Assembly (NCBI RefSeq): GCF_030519375.1
Contig: NZ_JAUMKB010000001.1
Span: forward strand, 62,001-126,000
Direction of reading: 5' to 3'
Source of the DNA: Mucilaginibacter tolerans
GTDB taxonomy: Bacteria; Bacteroidota; Bacteroidia; Sphingobacteriales; Sphingobacteriaceae
DNA length: 64,000 nucleotides
The notes beneath the pieces are model-generated. The model saw only the letters and a program-made list of their open reading frames with translations, had not been told where the DNA came from and did no database searches. Position 1 is the first letter of the stretch. Each line of letters begins with the position of its first letter. Below, piece by piece: positions 17,550-26,871 of this stretch. The position numbers and the translations under genes were made by a program.

Positions 17550-18127
17550 GAAAATTGAAATTACAAATGCAAATCACCATCGACGGCTTCGTAGCAGGCC
17601 CGAACGGTGAACAGGACTGGGTATTCTTATCCGGTAATAAGGGCCCGGAGGTTTTACAAGAGGTCATCGGGTTCGCCGCCGATGTTGCCACCAGTTGCGA
17701 TACCCTTTTGATGGGCCGCAAACTGGCTGCTTCCGGATTCTGCTCCTATTGGGAAGATATGGCCGACAATCAGCCCGACAACCCCTGGCGCCCATTGGCA
17801 CAGCTGATAACCGATCATCGCAAAATCGCCTTTAGCCATAGCGAAACAATCCAGGCCGGCCGCAACCTCGAAGTAGAAAACGGCGACCTGGCTACCGTTG
17901 TGCAATCCCTCAAAAACCAGCCCGGCAAGGATATCCTGGTTTACGGCGGGGCCGATTTTGTCAGCTCGCTCGTCAGCCTCAACCTCATCGATGAATATTA
18001 CCTTGTCGTCAATCCTGTCGCCATCGGCGGCGGACTCTCCATTTTTAAGGAGAGAAAAGTGCTGCAACTGGAAAGCTCAATCGCATTAAAGCATGGAAAA
18101 GTGATTAATAAATACCTGCCAGTGTAA
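17546..18127 (+). CDS. dihydrofolate reductase-like (RibD C-terminal) protein
   Basis: A 193-residue RibD_C/DHFR-like protein. The start RKLKLQMQITIDGFVAGPNGEQDW and the motif DILVYGGADFVSSLV fit the NADPH-dependent reductase fold. Unlike true DHFR, a physiological substrate is not assigned for this group. It overlaps the SRPBCC gene by 4 nt. Confidence 0.85.
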   Translation: MRKLKLQMQITIDGFVAGPNGEQDWVFLSGNKGPEVLQEVIGFAADVATSCDTLLMGRKLAASGFCSYWEDMADNQPDNPWRPLAQLITDHRKIAFSHSETIQAGRNLEVENGDLATVVQSLKNQPGKDILVYGGADFVSSLVSLNLIDEYYLVVNPVAIGGGLSIFKERKVLQLESSIALKHGKVINKYLPV

Positions 18128-18135
18128 GGATCAGG

Positions 18136-18170
18136 TTTCTGCAGAGTCTCTGATCAGGAGACCCTGCAGA
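18136..18170. other. strong hairpin after the ArsR operon
   Basis: TTTCTGCAG with CTGCAGAAA, and an inner GTCTC with GAGAC, make a long stem 8 nt after the operon. On the plus strand it is followed by A rather than T residues, so it is not a canonical intrinsic terminator but may still block or stabilise the transcript end. Confidence 0.5.
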
Positions 18171-18224
18171 AAAAAAAAATCAATAAAGCAAAAATGATGT
18201 TGTTTAAAGACCGTCTAATTCCAT

Positions 18225-19121
18225 ATGGAGTCACGTTTCTTTATATACATATCATTGGTGGTGGACTCATTTATTGCCATCTTCAAGTTTATTGCGGCAT
18301 ATTTTACAAAGAGTTCTTCCATGTTATCCGAAGGGATTCATTCCCTGATCGATCTCAGCAGCCAGCTTTTACTTATCTGGGGGATAAAAACCAGCCGCAG
18401 ATCGCCCAACTCTGAACGGCCATTTGGCTATGGCCGTGAATTTTATTTCTGGTCGTTTATCGTTTCTCTTGTCATTTTCAGCATGGGCGGCTGCATATCA
18501 TTTTATGAAGGCTTTCTACGTCTTTCCAGACCGCAGATGGAAGGAAATGTCAGTTGGAACTATGCTGTGTTGGCTTTCGCCTTTGTTTTTAATATGATCT
18601 CAATGTTTGCAGCATTAAAGGCTTTCAATAAACATCGCCGCGAAGTGCCATTCTGGGAAGCAGTCGTTAAGACAAAAGATCCCTCAACTATTATTGTTTT
18701 ACTGGGCGATTTTGGCGATATGCTGGGTCTTATTGTAGCGTTCCTGGGCATATTTTTAGGCCGTTTGTTTAACAAACCTTATTATGATGGAGGAGCATCG
18801 ATGATGATTGGTCTTATACTTATAGTCACCTCAGCTATCCTGATACGTGAGAGCAAAAGTTTGCTAATGGGCGAAACAACGAGCAGAAAAACCGTACAAA
18901 GCATTATCAAACTGGCTGAAACTGATGCTGCTGTGGTTAAAGTAAAAAAACATTTTTCCACTTACCTGTCTCCTGACGAGGTTCTGTTGCAACTAAACAC
19001 AATTTTCAAAGAAGATCTCGCTACGCACGAAATAACCGATGCAATTGAGCGGATAATTAAAAGTATAAAGAAGGAATTTCCCAGGGTAAAGCAAATATTC
19101 ATTGAGCCGGTAGCAAAATGA
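18225..19121 (+). CDS. cation diffusion facilitator transporter
   Basis: A 298-residue CDF (cation efflux) protein with about six TMs. The metal-site motif is HSLIDL in TM2 (HxxxD), with a second site in GDFGDMLG (TM5). The C-terminal cytoplasmic ferredoxin-like domain begins about residue 215. Exports divalent cations (Zn/Fe/Mn class not decidable) using proton antiport. Confidence 0.85.
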   Translation: MESRFFIYISLVVDSFIAIFKFIAAYFTKSSSMLSEGIHSLIDLSSQLLLIWGIKTSRRSPNSERPFGYGREFYFWSFIVSLVIFSMGGCISFYEGFLRLSRPQMEGNVSWNYAVLAFAFVFNMISMFAALKAFNKHRREVPFWEAVVKTKDPSTIIVLLGDFGDMLGLIVAFLGIFLGRLFNKPYYDGGASMMIGLILIVTSAILIRESKSLLMGETTSRKTVQSIIKLAETDAAVVKVKKHFSTYLSPDEVLLQLNTIFKEDLATHEITDAIERIIKSIKKEFPRVKQIFIEPVAK

Positions 19122-19276
19122 TTAACTCATAAAATGGAATATTAGTCGATTTTTGAAAACATTACCGCCCCTCAGCCCTTAATATTTATACCAATATCTG
19201 TTATTCTGGTAAGTGAGAATGAAACAGCGGAAAAAGATACACCGGCGAAAATGCCCGTAATTAAATGGATTAAGCA

Positions 19277-19438
19277 ATGAATACAAACTTACAGGTAGGC
19301 CAAAAAGTACTGGCACCCGATGGTGAGGGCACGGTTGAGCAGATCAACGGTGAAATGGTCACGGTAAAACTTGATGACGGGCAAAAAATCAAAGTATATT
19401 ACGCCGACCAGCTTGAAGATAATTCCAGTGCGGGATAA
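19277..19438 (+). CDS. 53-residue beta-barrel-like small protein
   Basis: ATG to TAA gives a 53-residue peptide with the pattern of a small SH3/KOW-like barrel: VGQKVLAPDGEGTVEQI, MVTVKLDDGQKIKVYY. Its clear alternation of strand and turn residues argues for a real gene. No named family assigned. Confidence 0.55.
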   Translation: MNTNLQVGQKVLAPDGEGTVEQINGEMVTVKLDDGQKIKVYYADQLEDNSSAG

Positions 19439-19471
19439 ATAACATATAAGAGGGCTGCCGCAACGCCATCA

Positions 19472-20332
19472 TTAACCATTCACTACTTCTCCGCCGTTTA
19501 CATGGATCACCTGACCGGTAATAAATGAAGCATCGTCTGAAGCGAGGAACACATAAGCTGGCCCCAGTTCTGAGGGCTGACCGGCACGTTTCATCGCTGT
19601 TTCGCTGCCAAAACTTTTAATCTTTTCCTTGTCGAATGTCGACACGATCAGCGGCGTCCAAACCGGGCCCGGCGCTACTCCGTTTACCCTTATTTTCTTT
19701 TCGGCAAGATTGGTGGCAAGCGAGCGCGTAAATGTTGTGATAGCACCTTTTGTAGAAGAATAATCGATCAGGCCGGGCGACGAACGATAAGCTGTAACCG
19801 ACGTGGTATTGATAATACAGTCACCTTCGTGCATATGTTCCAACGCCGCTTCAGCAAAATAGAAATAGGCAAATATGTTGGTCTGGAAAGTTATCCTGAG
19901 CTGCTCATCAGTAATATTTTTGACATCCTTCTGCGGAAACTGCATCCCGGCATTATTCACCAGGATATTGATCTTCCCAAATTCGTCTACTACTTTTTTT
20001 ACAGCTTTCTTGCAGAAAGCACTATCCTTAACATCTCCTTTGATCAGCAGGCAGCTACGCCCCGCAATGGCTACAAGGTCCCTGGTCTTTTCGGCGTCCT
20101 CATCTTCATTCAGGTACACTATAGCAATATCGGCCCCTTCTTCGGCAAAATGCACGCAAACAGAACGGCCTATTCCGCTGTCGCCACCGGTAACCAGGGC
20201 AACTTTCCCTTTTAGTTTCCCTGACGGAAGGTAAGTCTCTTTAATATATTGCGGCGCCGGATGCATTTCAGCTTCAATGCCGGGCTGCGTATTCTGTTTT
20301 TGGGGTGTTTTTTCTTTTGTTAGTGTAGTCAT
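19472..20332 (-). CDS. SDR family oxidoreductase
   Basis: A 286-residue short-chain dehydrogenase with a 40-residue N-terminal extension (KTPQKQNTQPGIE, MHPAPQYI) typical of the YghA/YhdF/GSP39 group. Cofactor motif TGGDSGIG, NNAG motif, catalytic Ser (NTTSVTAY), and YSSTKGA giving Tyr-x3-Lys. NADP/NAD preference is not determined here. Often part of general stress regulons. Confidence 0.9.
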   Translation of the reverse strand: MTTLTKEKTPQKQNTQPGIEAEMHPAPQYIKETYLPSGKLKGKVALVTGGDSGIGRSVCVHFAEEGADIAIVYLNEDEDAEKTRDLVAIAGRSCLLIKGDVKDSAFCKKAVKKVVDEFGKINILVNNAGMQFPQKDVKNITDEQLRITFQTNIFAYFYFAEAALEHMHEGDCIINTTSVTAYRSSPGLIDYSSTKGAITTFTRSLATNLAEKKIRVNGVAPGPVWTPLIVSTFDKEKIKSFGSETAMKRAGQPSELGPAYVFLASDDASFITGQVIHVNGGEVVNG

Positions 20333-20353
20333 AACAAATGTGATTGTTTATAT

Positions 20354-20698
20354 TTAATCCTGGTGCAAAGGTTCGTGGTGAAGGTGGCAGGCTTCTGCGC
20401 ATGCAAGGCAAGCTTCGGCACATTGTTTACAATGATCATGCTCGTGCTTGCCGCATTCGTCGGCACACATCCGGCATACTTGCTCGCAAAACAATAGATA
20501 TTGCCTTGCAACAGGAGAGTCCCGCCTTAATAATTTTGCTCCCAGGATGCATACATCTGAGCAGTCCCTGTCGAGTGATAGGCAGTCAGTCATGTTTTTT
20601 ATATCATCTTCTTTAAGGCATGACGCTGCACAATACTCACACATCATGGCACAGTTCAGAAGGGTTTGTTCGAGCTGGTGATTTGATTGATTTTCCAT
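20354..20698 (-). CDS. four-helix bundle copper-binding protein (DUF326-like)
   Basis: A 114-residue, Cys-rich protein with repeated CxxxC and CxxC pairs (CAMMCEYCAASC, CEQVCRMCADEC, CKQCAEACLACAEAC) spread over four helices, like Csp-type copper storage proteins. The His-rich C-terminus (HLHHEPLH) may add metal ligands. No signal peptide, so cytosolic. Oriented with the SDR gene, 21 nt apart, suggesting co-transcription. Confidence 0.85.
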   Translation of the reverse strand: MENQSNHQLEQTLLNCAMMCEYCAASCLKEDDIKNMTDCLSLDRDCSDVCILGAKLLRRDSPVARQYLLFCEQVCRMCADECGKHEHDHCKQCAEACLACAEACHLHHEPLHQD

Positions 20699-20730
20699 AG
20701 TATGAACAGTTGATATGGTTATAAAAAATT

Positions 20731-20762
20731 AATTCCCGGTATTTAAAGGAGCACCGGGAATT
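20731..20762 (-). terminator. terminator overlapping the 3' end of a small frame
   Basis: AATTCCCGGT and ACCGGGAATT form a perfect 10-bp stem with a 12-nt loop. On the minus strand it is followed by AATTTTTTAT. The stop codon at 20743-20745 lies in the loop. Confidence 0.6.
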
Positions 20763-20919
20763 GTTCAGAAGGAAGTTCTGCCGAATTGACTTCCTTAATA
20801 TGCGCTTCTAATTCAACAGGATTTTTCTTTAAGGGTTTGCGTGATAAATACGTGTTTCGCCCTGCGCTAAATACCTGATTTTTGTTAAGAAACCCCTCTA
20901 TTTGCCTGTGATTGCGAAT
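20743..20919 (-). CDS. 58-codon frame lacking a normal start codon
   Basis: An open frame with coding-like composition: QIEGFLNKNQVFSAGRNTYL, then SRKPLKKNPVELEAHIKEVN and SAELPSEQFPVLL, ending in the terminator at 20731. There is no ATG, GTG or TTG between the upstream stop and the conserved-looking part; the first codon is ATT at 20917-20919. It is either a gene with a rare ATT start or a decayed or frameshifted gene. Family not recognised. Confidence 0.4.
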   Translation of the reverse strand: MRNHRQIEGFLNKNQVFSAGRNTYLSRKPLKKNPVELEAHIKEVNSAELPSEQFPVLL

Positions 20920-21067
20920 TTACCTGACTGGTTAAGGTATCCTTATTGCGACAGGTGATTAATTTATTTGACAATGAATCACTTATGTTGTAAATTTCCT
21001 AAACAATCTGATCGAGCCGTTACTTAATATAAGGACATTATAACGTTCCTGTCTGATCCTTAAGCTG

Positions 21068-22294
21068 ATGCCTCAGAGTCAAAGTCATAATAACCCTAAA
21101 AATAACCTTAAAGCCAAGGTCAACGCTTTAAGAGAAGACACTAGCGTTTTGCTCCAGGACGAAACCGTCCAATTAACAACCGATAAATATCACGCTATTC
21201 TGAATTTAATAGAGGATGCTTTTGCCCTTTGCAAACTTATCCGTGATGAAAATGGTAATGCGATTGATTTCAGGTACCTGGAGTTTAACGCAGCATTTGA
21301 AAAACAACGGCGGCTTCCGAAGGGACATTTTTTGGGCCGGACGGCCCTTGAGGTTCACTCCAGCCTGGAACCCTGGTGGATACAAACCTATCAAAGGGCG
21401 GCCGATACCCGGGAATCTGTTTATGCTGAGCGTTTTTTTGCCGGGCGCTGGTTTGAAGTAAAGATTTTTCCTTTCGAGGATGATTATATCTGTGTGGTTT
21501 TCAGGGATATCACTCAACAAAAGACTGCCGAAACAGCGCTGCTGGAGAGTGAAAAAAAGCTCAAAGAATTTGACGTCACACTTGAACAACTGGTAAAAAA
21601 ACGCACTAACGAACTCGTCGAACTCGTGGCGAACCAAAAAGAGATAGCAGAAGAACTGCAACAGCGAATATACAGGACAATACTCGATACCCAGGAAATG
21701 GAGCGTAAACGTATCGCAGAGACCCTGCATAATAGCATCGGTCAGATATTATATGCAGTTAAATTAAGTCTGAACACGGTTAATAAGTCCTTATTGACAG
21801 AAAATGATAGAGAAAGTTTGAAAAATGCAGACAAACTTCTGAGTGACGCAATAGCCGAGGGCAGGCGTTTATCACACGGCCTAATGCCGGTAATATTAGA
21901 AGATTTTGGACTAAAGTCTGCAGTTGAAGACATTTGCAAGCAATTTGACAAGGATATTAAATTCAAATGCCGGTTTACCGGCTTAAATAAACGCCTGCAT
22001 AAACACCTGGAAATAGCAGTTTACCGGATTGTACAGGAGTTGATGATGAACGTCGTTAAGCATTCCGGTGCAAAAGAGGCTGCTGTAAATATTGAAGTTA
22101 AAAAGAAAGAGGTACTGATAACGGTACAGGATGATGGGAAAGGCCTTGATAAGCACTTTAATAAGTATGATGGCATAGGGCTCAAAAACATCCGTAGTAA
22201 TGTGGATTTGCTTAACGGCAATATTGATATTACATCAAAACCTGGAAAGGGCACCTCTATCAATATAGATATCCCGGTTAACGAAGACCTCTAA
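21068..22294 (+). CDS. PAS-containing histidine kinase (HisKA_3 type)
   Basis: A 408-residue cytosolic kinase with no TM. A PAS domain (about 40-150) is followed by a coiled coil (160-200) and a HisKA_3 dimerisation domain with phosphoacceptor His221 (RKRIAETLHNSIGQ). The HATPase domain has an N-box (ELMMNVVKHSGA) and G boxes (DDGKGLD, GIGLKNIR). Such NarX-like kinases pair with NarL-type regulators; one follows directly at 22359. Confidence 0.9.
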   Translation: MPQSQSHNNPKNNLKAKVNALREDTSVLLQDETVQLTTDKYHAILNLIEDAFALCKLIRDENGNAIDFRYLEFNAAFEKQRRLPKGHFLGRTALEVHSSLEPWWIQTYQRAADTRESVYAERFFAGRWFEVKIFPFEDDYICVVFRDITQQKTAETALLESEKKLKEFDVTLEQLVKKRTNELVELVANQKEIAEELQQRIYRTILDTQEMERKRIAETLHNSIGQILYAVKLSLNTVNKSLLTENDRESLKNADKLLSDAIAEGRRLSHGLMPVILEDFGLKSAVEDICKQFDKDIKFKCRFTGLNKRLHKHLEIAVYRIVQELMMNVVKHSGAKEAAVNIEVKKKEVLITVQDDGKGLDKHFNKYDGIGLKNIRSNVDLLNGNIDITSKPGKGTSINIDIPVNEDL

Positions 22295-22358
22295 TTTTTT
22301 TAAAACCAAGATACCCCTGACAGTGAATAAACGTATTAATAATAAAACGGAGCTGGTT

Positions 22359-23009
22359 ATGATCAGGATTATTCTTGCTGAAGACCATAATATTGTACGC
22401 GACGGTATCAGGAACCTGTTGGAAAAGGAACCGAATTTAGAGGTGGTGGCTGAAGCAACCAATGGCGCCGAAGTACTCCGGTTGATCCAGGGGGGCCTTG
22501 AAGCCGATATCATCCTTGCTGATATGAATATGCCGGTTATGGGCGGGATGGAGCTGGCCGAAAAGCTGAAAGAAACGCCATCAAAAGCCAAGCTGATCAT
22601 GCTTACTATGATCGATCATGAAAAATATGTGGTGAAGGCTTTTAAGGCGGGAGTTGTCGGATATCTCCTAAAAAATGTGAGCGCTGACGAACTGATATTT
22701 GCTATTAACCATATTCAGATCGATGGTCAATATATCTGTTCGGAGCTTGCCCTGCGTTTTATGAACCGCCTGGCCGAAATGCCTGCGGCATCATCGACCG
22801 ATGATATCCCGGAAGTAGAATTTACAAAAAGAGAGCTTGAAGTATTGGCGTTAACCGCCGAAGGCTATACCAATCAACAAATAGCTGATAAGCTTTTTAC
22901 CAGCAAACGAACCGTGGAGGGGCACCGTCAGAGTATGATCAACAAAACAGGCACACGGAATACCATCACCCTGATCAAATATGCCCTGCGGCAAGGTATT
23001 ATTAATTAA
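22359..23009 (+). CDS. NarL/LuxR-type response regulator
   Basis: A 216-residue regulator: receiver domain with EDH acidic pocket and phosphoacceptor Asp55 (ILADMNMP), Lys in YLLKN, then a LuxR helix-turn-helix (TKRELEVLALTAEGYTNQQI to about 212). It follows the kinase by about 65 nt. A GTG at 22323 opens the frame earlier, but the ATG at 22359 begins exactly at the receiver strand MIRIILAEDH. Confidence 0.9.
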   Translation: MIRIILAEDHNIVRDGIRNLLEKEPNLEVVAEATNGAEVLRLIQGGLEADIILADMNMPVMGGMELAEKLKETPSKAKLIMLTMIDHEKYVVKAFKAGVVGYLLKNVSADELIFAINHIQIDGQYICSELALRFMNRLAEMPAASSTDDIPEVEFTKRELEVLALTAEGYTNQQIADKLFTSKRTVEGHRQSMINKTGTRNTITLIKYALRQGIIN

Positions 23010-23231
23010 TGGCTAATTGCGCCTTTCAATTCAGTAAAAATCTGTATTTTCCTAAAAATCACGTATTTACCGCAACCTGTTTTTAGGTATTTATACTTAT
23101 AAAGTTAAAATCTGCCATCATATATTAGAATATATTTTCAACCCTAGTTTGGAATCAAATTGAGCCGATTTCCGTAAAATAAGTGTGTTAACATTCGTCC
23201 CCAAAGCACGGGGCCGGTAATTGAATCAATT

Positions 23232-23600
23232 ATGAAAAAGGTTTTGCTATTAGACAATGACGAAGGCGTTCTCGACGTAATGCAGGAAGCGCTTAATTAT
23301 GAAGGATTCAAGGTAAAAACTATCGGCGAGACAGATAATATCTTCGAAGTCATAGACAGTTTTGATCCCGACCTGATCATACTCGATTATATTTTGTCGG
23401 GGATAAACGGAGGCGAGATCTGCCACCAGATAAAGGCGAACCCAAAAACTACTGATCTGCCGGTGATCATAATATCAGCTTATCCGAGAGTGATACAGTC
23501 CTTAGGTTATTACGGCTGCGATGATTTTATTTCGAAGCCTTTTGACCTCGATGATATTTCCGAACGGATCAAAAGATTAATAGACAGAGAAATGGCGTAA
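23232..23600 (+). CDS. stand-alone receiver protein
   Basis: A 122-residue CheY-like protein with Asp9/Asp10 pocket (LLDNDEG), phosphoacceptor Asp52 (LIILDYIL) and Lys in FISKPF. No output domain. Close to the kinase/NarL pair, so possibly part of the same phosphorelay (inference). Confidence 0.85.
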   Translation: MKKVLLLDNDEGVLDVMQEALNYEGFKVKTIGETDNIFEVIDSFDPDLIILDYILSGINGGEICHQIKANPKTTDLPVIIISAYPRVIQSLGYYGCDDFISKPFDLDDISERIKRLIDREMA

Positions 23601-23645
23601 TTACCGAAGAAAGAAAGAAATTTGACTTTGTTCTCCGGATAAAAA

Positions 23646-23975
23646 TCAGTGCAAATACCCCTTTATAAAAATCTCATAAAATACCAATACACATACTGCA
23701 GCCCCGGCAAGCCAGTAGGTTGCCTTTACCGATTCATCCTTCCGTTGCAGCTCTGCTTCCAGTAATGATAAAGGCTCAACCTGGCGGTTTTCATCCTTCA
23801 GGAGTTTTATACCTTTATTTGAAAGAACGCATAAGTTATCAGGGGTTACATTCACCAATTCATTCCATCGGCAATACCTGATCATTTTTTTGTAGGGAGA
23901 GTTTTCCCTGTTTATAGGAAACGCTTCATAATATTTTACCAGTTCCAGAAACCGGATCACTTCATCTTTACTCAT
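23646..23975 (-). CDS. tail-anchored hypothetical protein
   Basis: A 109-residue protein: helical cytosolic domain (1-85) and a C-terminal TM (about 86-104, YWLAGAAVCVLVFYEIFI). Layout suggests a tail-anchored protein. Family not recognised. Confidence 0.55.
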   Translation of the reverse strand: MSKDEVIRFLELVKYYEAFPINRENSPYKKMIRYCRWNELVNVTPDNLCVLSNKGIKLLKDENRQVEPLSLLEAELQRKDESVKATYWLAGAAVCVLVFYEIFIKGYLH

Positions 23976-24314
23976 AATTGCTTTGGCTTAGACTGATGTG
24001 AATTTACGCACACCTTACAACCTATAACTATTTAGATATCAACATTTCCACAATTGTTAATTAAAGTTATAACATGTAATTTCAGGGCCGGTTACTTCTG
24101 TTGCATGCTGACCGGGATTTGCAATGCACAAAACGAGATAGACTGGGATTATAAATCCCCAATAGTTATAAACGGGGGGTATAAATCGGGATAAACTAAC
24201 AAGAAAATTCCTCCCATAATTGCGGCATGTTTTTTGCAGAATTGCTGCTTAAACTAAACTGCGTGCCTAAACACTTCGGGGTGAAAACATTTAAACCCTG
24301 AACACATCACAATT
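23976..24314. other. intergenic region
   Basis: About 340 bp between divergent genes, with no coding frame or repeat recognised. It must carry the promoter of the T9SS substrate gene. Confidence 0.45.
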
Positions 24315-26834
24315 ATGAATAAACCGACCTTGCAGGCATTTAACCCGCTTGCTTTTACAATCAAGATCCTATCTGTTTTGCTGCTACTGTGCTTTGCACA
24401 AAAACTGTTTGCACAGGCGCCGGATATTGTTTACGGCAACGGAAACAATATTAAAGTTACAGGGACCATTCCATTCGCCATAAGCCCCAAAAATACTGGT
24501 GGAGCTGTGCCTGCTACCATATACGGGCAGGTAACAACATTTGCCGGCAGCCCTACAGGCGTGCCCGGTTTTGTAAATGGCATTGGCACTGCCGCGCTGT
24601 TCAATAACTCGCAGGACATGGTTAAAGATGCTGCGGGCAACTTATATGTGGCCGATGCAAGTAATAATGCCATCCGTATGATAACCCCTGCAGGCCTGGT
24701 GACCACTGTTGCCGGCAATCCTCAGGGCATAGCTGGTTTTGCCGATGGCCAGGATACCACCGCGTTTTTCAATTACCCCGATGGGCTAACCATTGATTCA
24801 ATAGGCAATTTGTTTGTAGCAGATTACTACAATGCGGCTATCCGGAAAATAACACCGTCGGGCATGGTAACTACCGTTTACCGGAACCTTACAGAAACAT
24901 TTGACCCGCAAACTTTATTTTTTGACAAAGCCGGTAATTTGATCTTTGCGTTGCAATATGGATACCAGATCGTAAAGCTTTCTCCTTCAGGCGTATTGAC
25001 AACTATTGCAGGTACCAATAGTGTTCCCGGTGCCACCGATGGCCCAGGCTCGGCGGCGCTTTTTAACAGCCCAACCGACTCAAGGATGGACGCCTCCGGT
25101 AACCTGATTATCGCCGATGCCCTAAATAACGAGATTCGGAAAATAGCACCCGACGGCACGGTAACCACTATTGCCGGGAAATATAATGATGCTGTATTAT
25201 ACGCGAACGGCCGCGATACAGCTGCACGCTTTAACTTTCCTACCGGTATTGAGATATCCCAGAGCGGGATCATTTATATCGTCGATCTTCTGAACAATGA
25301 TATCCGGAAGATGATGCCTGATGGAACAGTGTCGCTGGTGGCAGGAAGCCCGACCCAGGCACCCGGTAATGCAGACGGTATTTTTACAGCTGCACAGTTT
25401 GACGAACCTTGCTACATGCGTATCGATAAAACAGGCGTGGGCTATATTGCCGAGTGGGGCCTGGGAGGCGCCAGCCGTATAAGAAAGATTATGCTAACAG
25501 GCTATACCATAAGCGGCTCGCTTCCCCCGGGACTAACCTTTGATCAAACTACAGGCATTATTAGCGGAACGGCTACCGCTCCCTTTACTGCACAAACCGA
25601 TACCATTACAGCCTACAATGTTGCGGGGTATTCTACAGCTATTGTAACGCTTACCTATCAGCCGATTTCAACGGTTGCTACACTAGTTAACCTGGTGCCA
25701 AGCGCGGGCAGCCTTGATCCATCCTTTGTCAGCACGACTACCAGCTATGCAGACAGCGTATCAAACGCTACAAAATACATCACCCTTACTCCCACCGTTA
25801 CCGACACCACCGCTACTATAGCCGTAAATGGCAAGCCGGTAGCAAGCGGGGCCCCTTCAGCTCAGATACCATTGGTTGTTGGATCAAACATTATCACCAC
25901 CGTAGTTACCGCTCAGGATGGTATTACAACAGATACTTACACCGTAAACGTGATCAGGACACCCAGTTCAGATGCATGCCTGACCAATCTGGCAGTTAGC
26001 CGGGGCAAGCTGACTCCTGCGTTTAACAGCCGTGTCAGGACCTATACCGATAAGGTGGCCAACTCCGTCACAAGTTTATCCGCTACACCGACCGTATCCG
26101 ACAGCGCGGCGACGATAACTGTAAATGGCAAGGCGGTTGTAAGCGGCACTCCTTCGGATCAGATACCATTGGCTGTAGGATCAAACATCATCACTACAGT
26201 AGTTACCGCTCAGGATGGTATTACAAAAGATACTTACACCGTAAATGTGACCAGGGCACCCAGTTCAGATGCATGCCTGATCGATCTTGCAGTTAGCCAG
26301 GGTAAGCTGACTCCTGCGTTTAACAGCCGTATCAGGACCTATACCGATACGGTAGCCCACTCCGTCAAAAGTATAACCGTTACAGCAACTGTATCCGACA
26401 GCACGGCCACAATAACTGTAGATGGCGTCGCAGTGGGAAGCGGCACTCCTTCAGGTGTCCTGTCGCTCGCTGTTGGCCGCAATGACATCCCCGTAGTTGT
26501 TAAAGCACAGGATGGCGTAACCATTGATACCTATGCGGTGGTGGTTTACCGGGGGAAAGCACAGGAAGATATCGGTTGCAACAACATACTTACACCTAAT
26601 GGAGATGGGAAAAATGACTATTGGGTCATAAAAGACATAGAGTTGTATCCTCAAAATAATGTGATCGTTTTTGATAAGCGCGGTAAAGTTGTATACTCCA
26701 AAAGGCACTATGATAATGAATGGGACGGCACACTAAATGGGCATCCGCTAGCCGAAGGCACTTACTATTTCGTGGTCGATCTCGGCCCCAATCTCCGCAA
26801 GTTTAAAGGTTCTATCAATATTCTCAGGAATTGA
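24315..26834 (+). CDS. T9SS type B substrate with NHL, Ig-like and cadherin-like repeats
   Basis: An 839-residue secreted protein. Order: signal peptide (1-34); about six NHL repeats forming a beta-propeller (about 65-395; each with a GNLYVADxxNxxIR-like strand and a TTVAG turn); a putative Ig-like segment (about 395-450, PPGLTFDQTTGIISG); three cadherin-like beta-sandwich repeats (from about 454, 552 and 651); and a gliding-motility-type C-terminal domain (755-839, starting NILTPNGDGKNDYW) that directs type IX secretion. The last two cadherin-like repeats are nearly identical at DNA level. Probably a surface protein. Followed by a PorP/SprF gene. Confidence 0.9.
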   Translation: MNKPTLQAFNPLAFTIKILSVLLLLCFAQKLFAQAPDIVYGNGNNIKVTGTIPFAISPKNTGGAVPATIYGQVTTFAGSPTGVPGFVNGIGTAALFNNSQDMVKDAAGNLYVADASNNAIRMITPAGLVTTVAGNPQGIAGFADGQDTTAFFNYPDGLTIDSIGNLFVADYYNAAIRKITPSGMVTTVYRNLTETFDPQTLFFDKAGNLIFALQYGYQIVKLSPSGVLTTIAGTNSVPGATDGPGSAALFNSPTDSRMDASGNLIIADALNNEIRKIAPDGTVTTIAGKYNDAVLYANGRDTAARFNFPTGIEISQSGIIYIVDLLNNDIRKMMPDGTVSLVAGSPTQAPGNADGIFTAAQFDEPCYMRIDKTGVGYIAEWGLGGASRIRKIMLTGYTISGSLPPGLTFDQTTGIISGTATAPFTAQTDTITAYNVAGYSTAIVTLTYQPISTVATLVNLVPSAGSLDPSFVSTTTSYADSVSNATKYITLTPTVTDTTATIAVNGKPVASGAPSAQIPLVVGSNIITTVVTAQDGITTDTYTVNVIRTPSSDACLTNLAVSRGKLTPAFNSRVRTYTDKVANSVTSLSATPTVSDSAATITVNGKAVVSGTPSDQIPLAVGSNIITTVVTAQDGITKDTYTVNVTRAPSSDACLIDLAVSQGKLTPAFNSRIRTYTDTVAHSVKSITVTATVSDSTATITVDGVAVGSGTPSGVLSLAVGRNDIPVVVKAQDGVTIDTYAVVVYRGKAQEDIGCNNILTPNGDGKNDYWVIKDIELYPQNNVIVFDKRGKVVYSKRHYDNEWDGTLNGHPLAEGTYYFVVDLGPNLRKFKGSINILRN

Positions 26835-26871
26835 CAAAGTTGGGTCGGATAATTGAAATAGAAATAAAAGG

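Noticed and set aside
18136..18179. Hairpin after the ArsR operon called as a standard terminator
   Set aside because: The tract after the stem on the plus strand is A-rich, not T-rich, so it is listed only as a hairpin.
20344..20681. Plus-strand frames opposite the four-helix copper protein
   Set aside because: The minus-strand product has the repeated Cys pattern of a known family; the antisense products do not.
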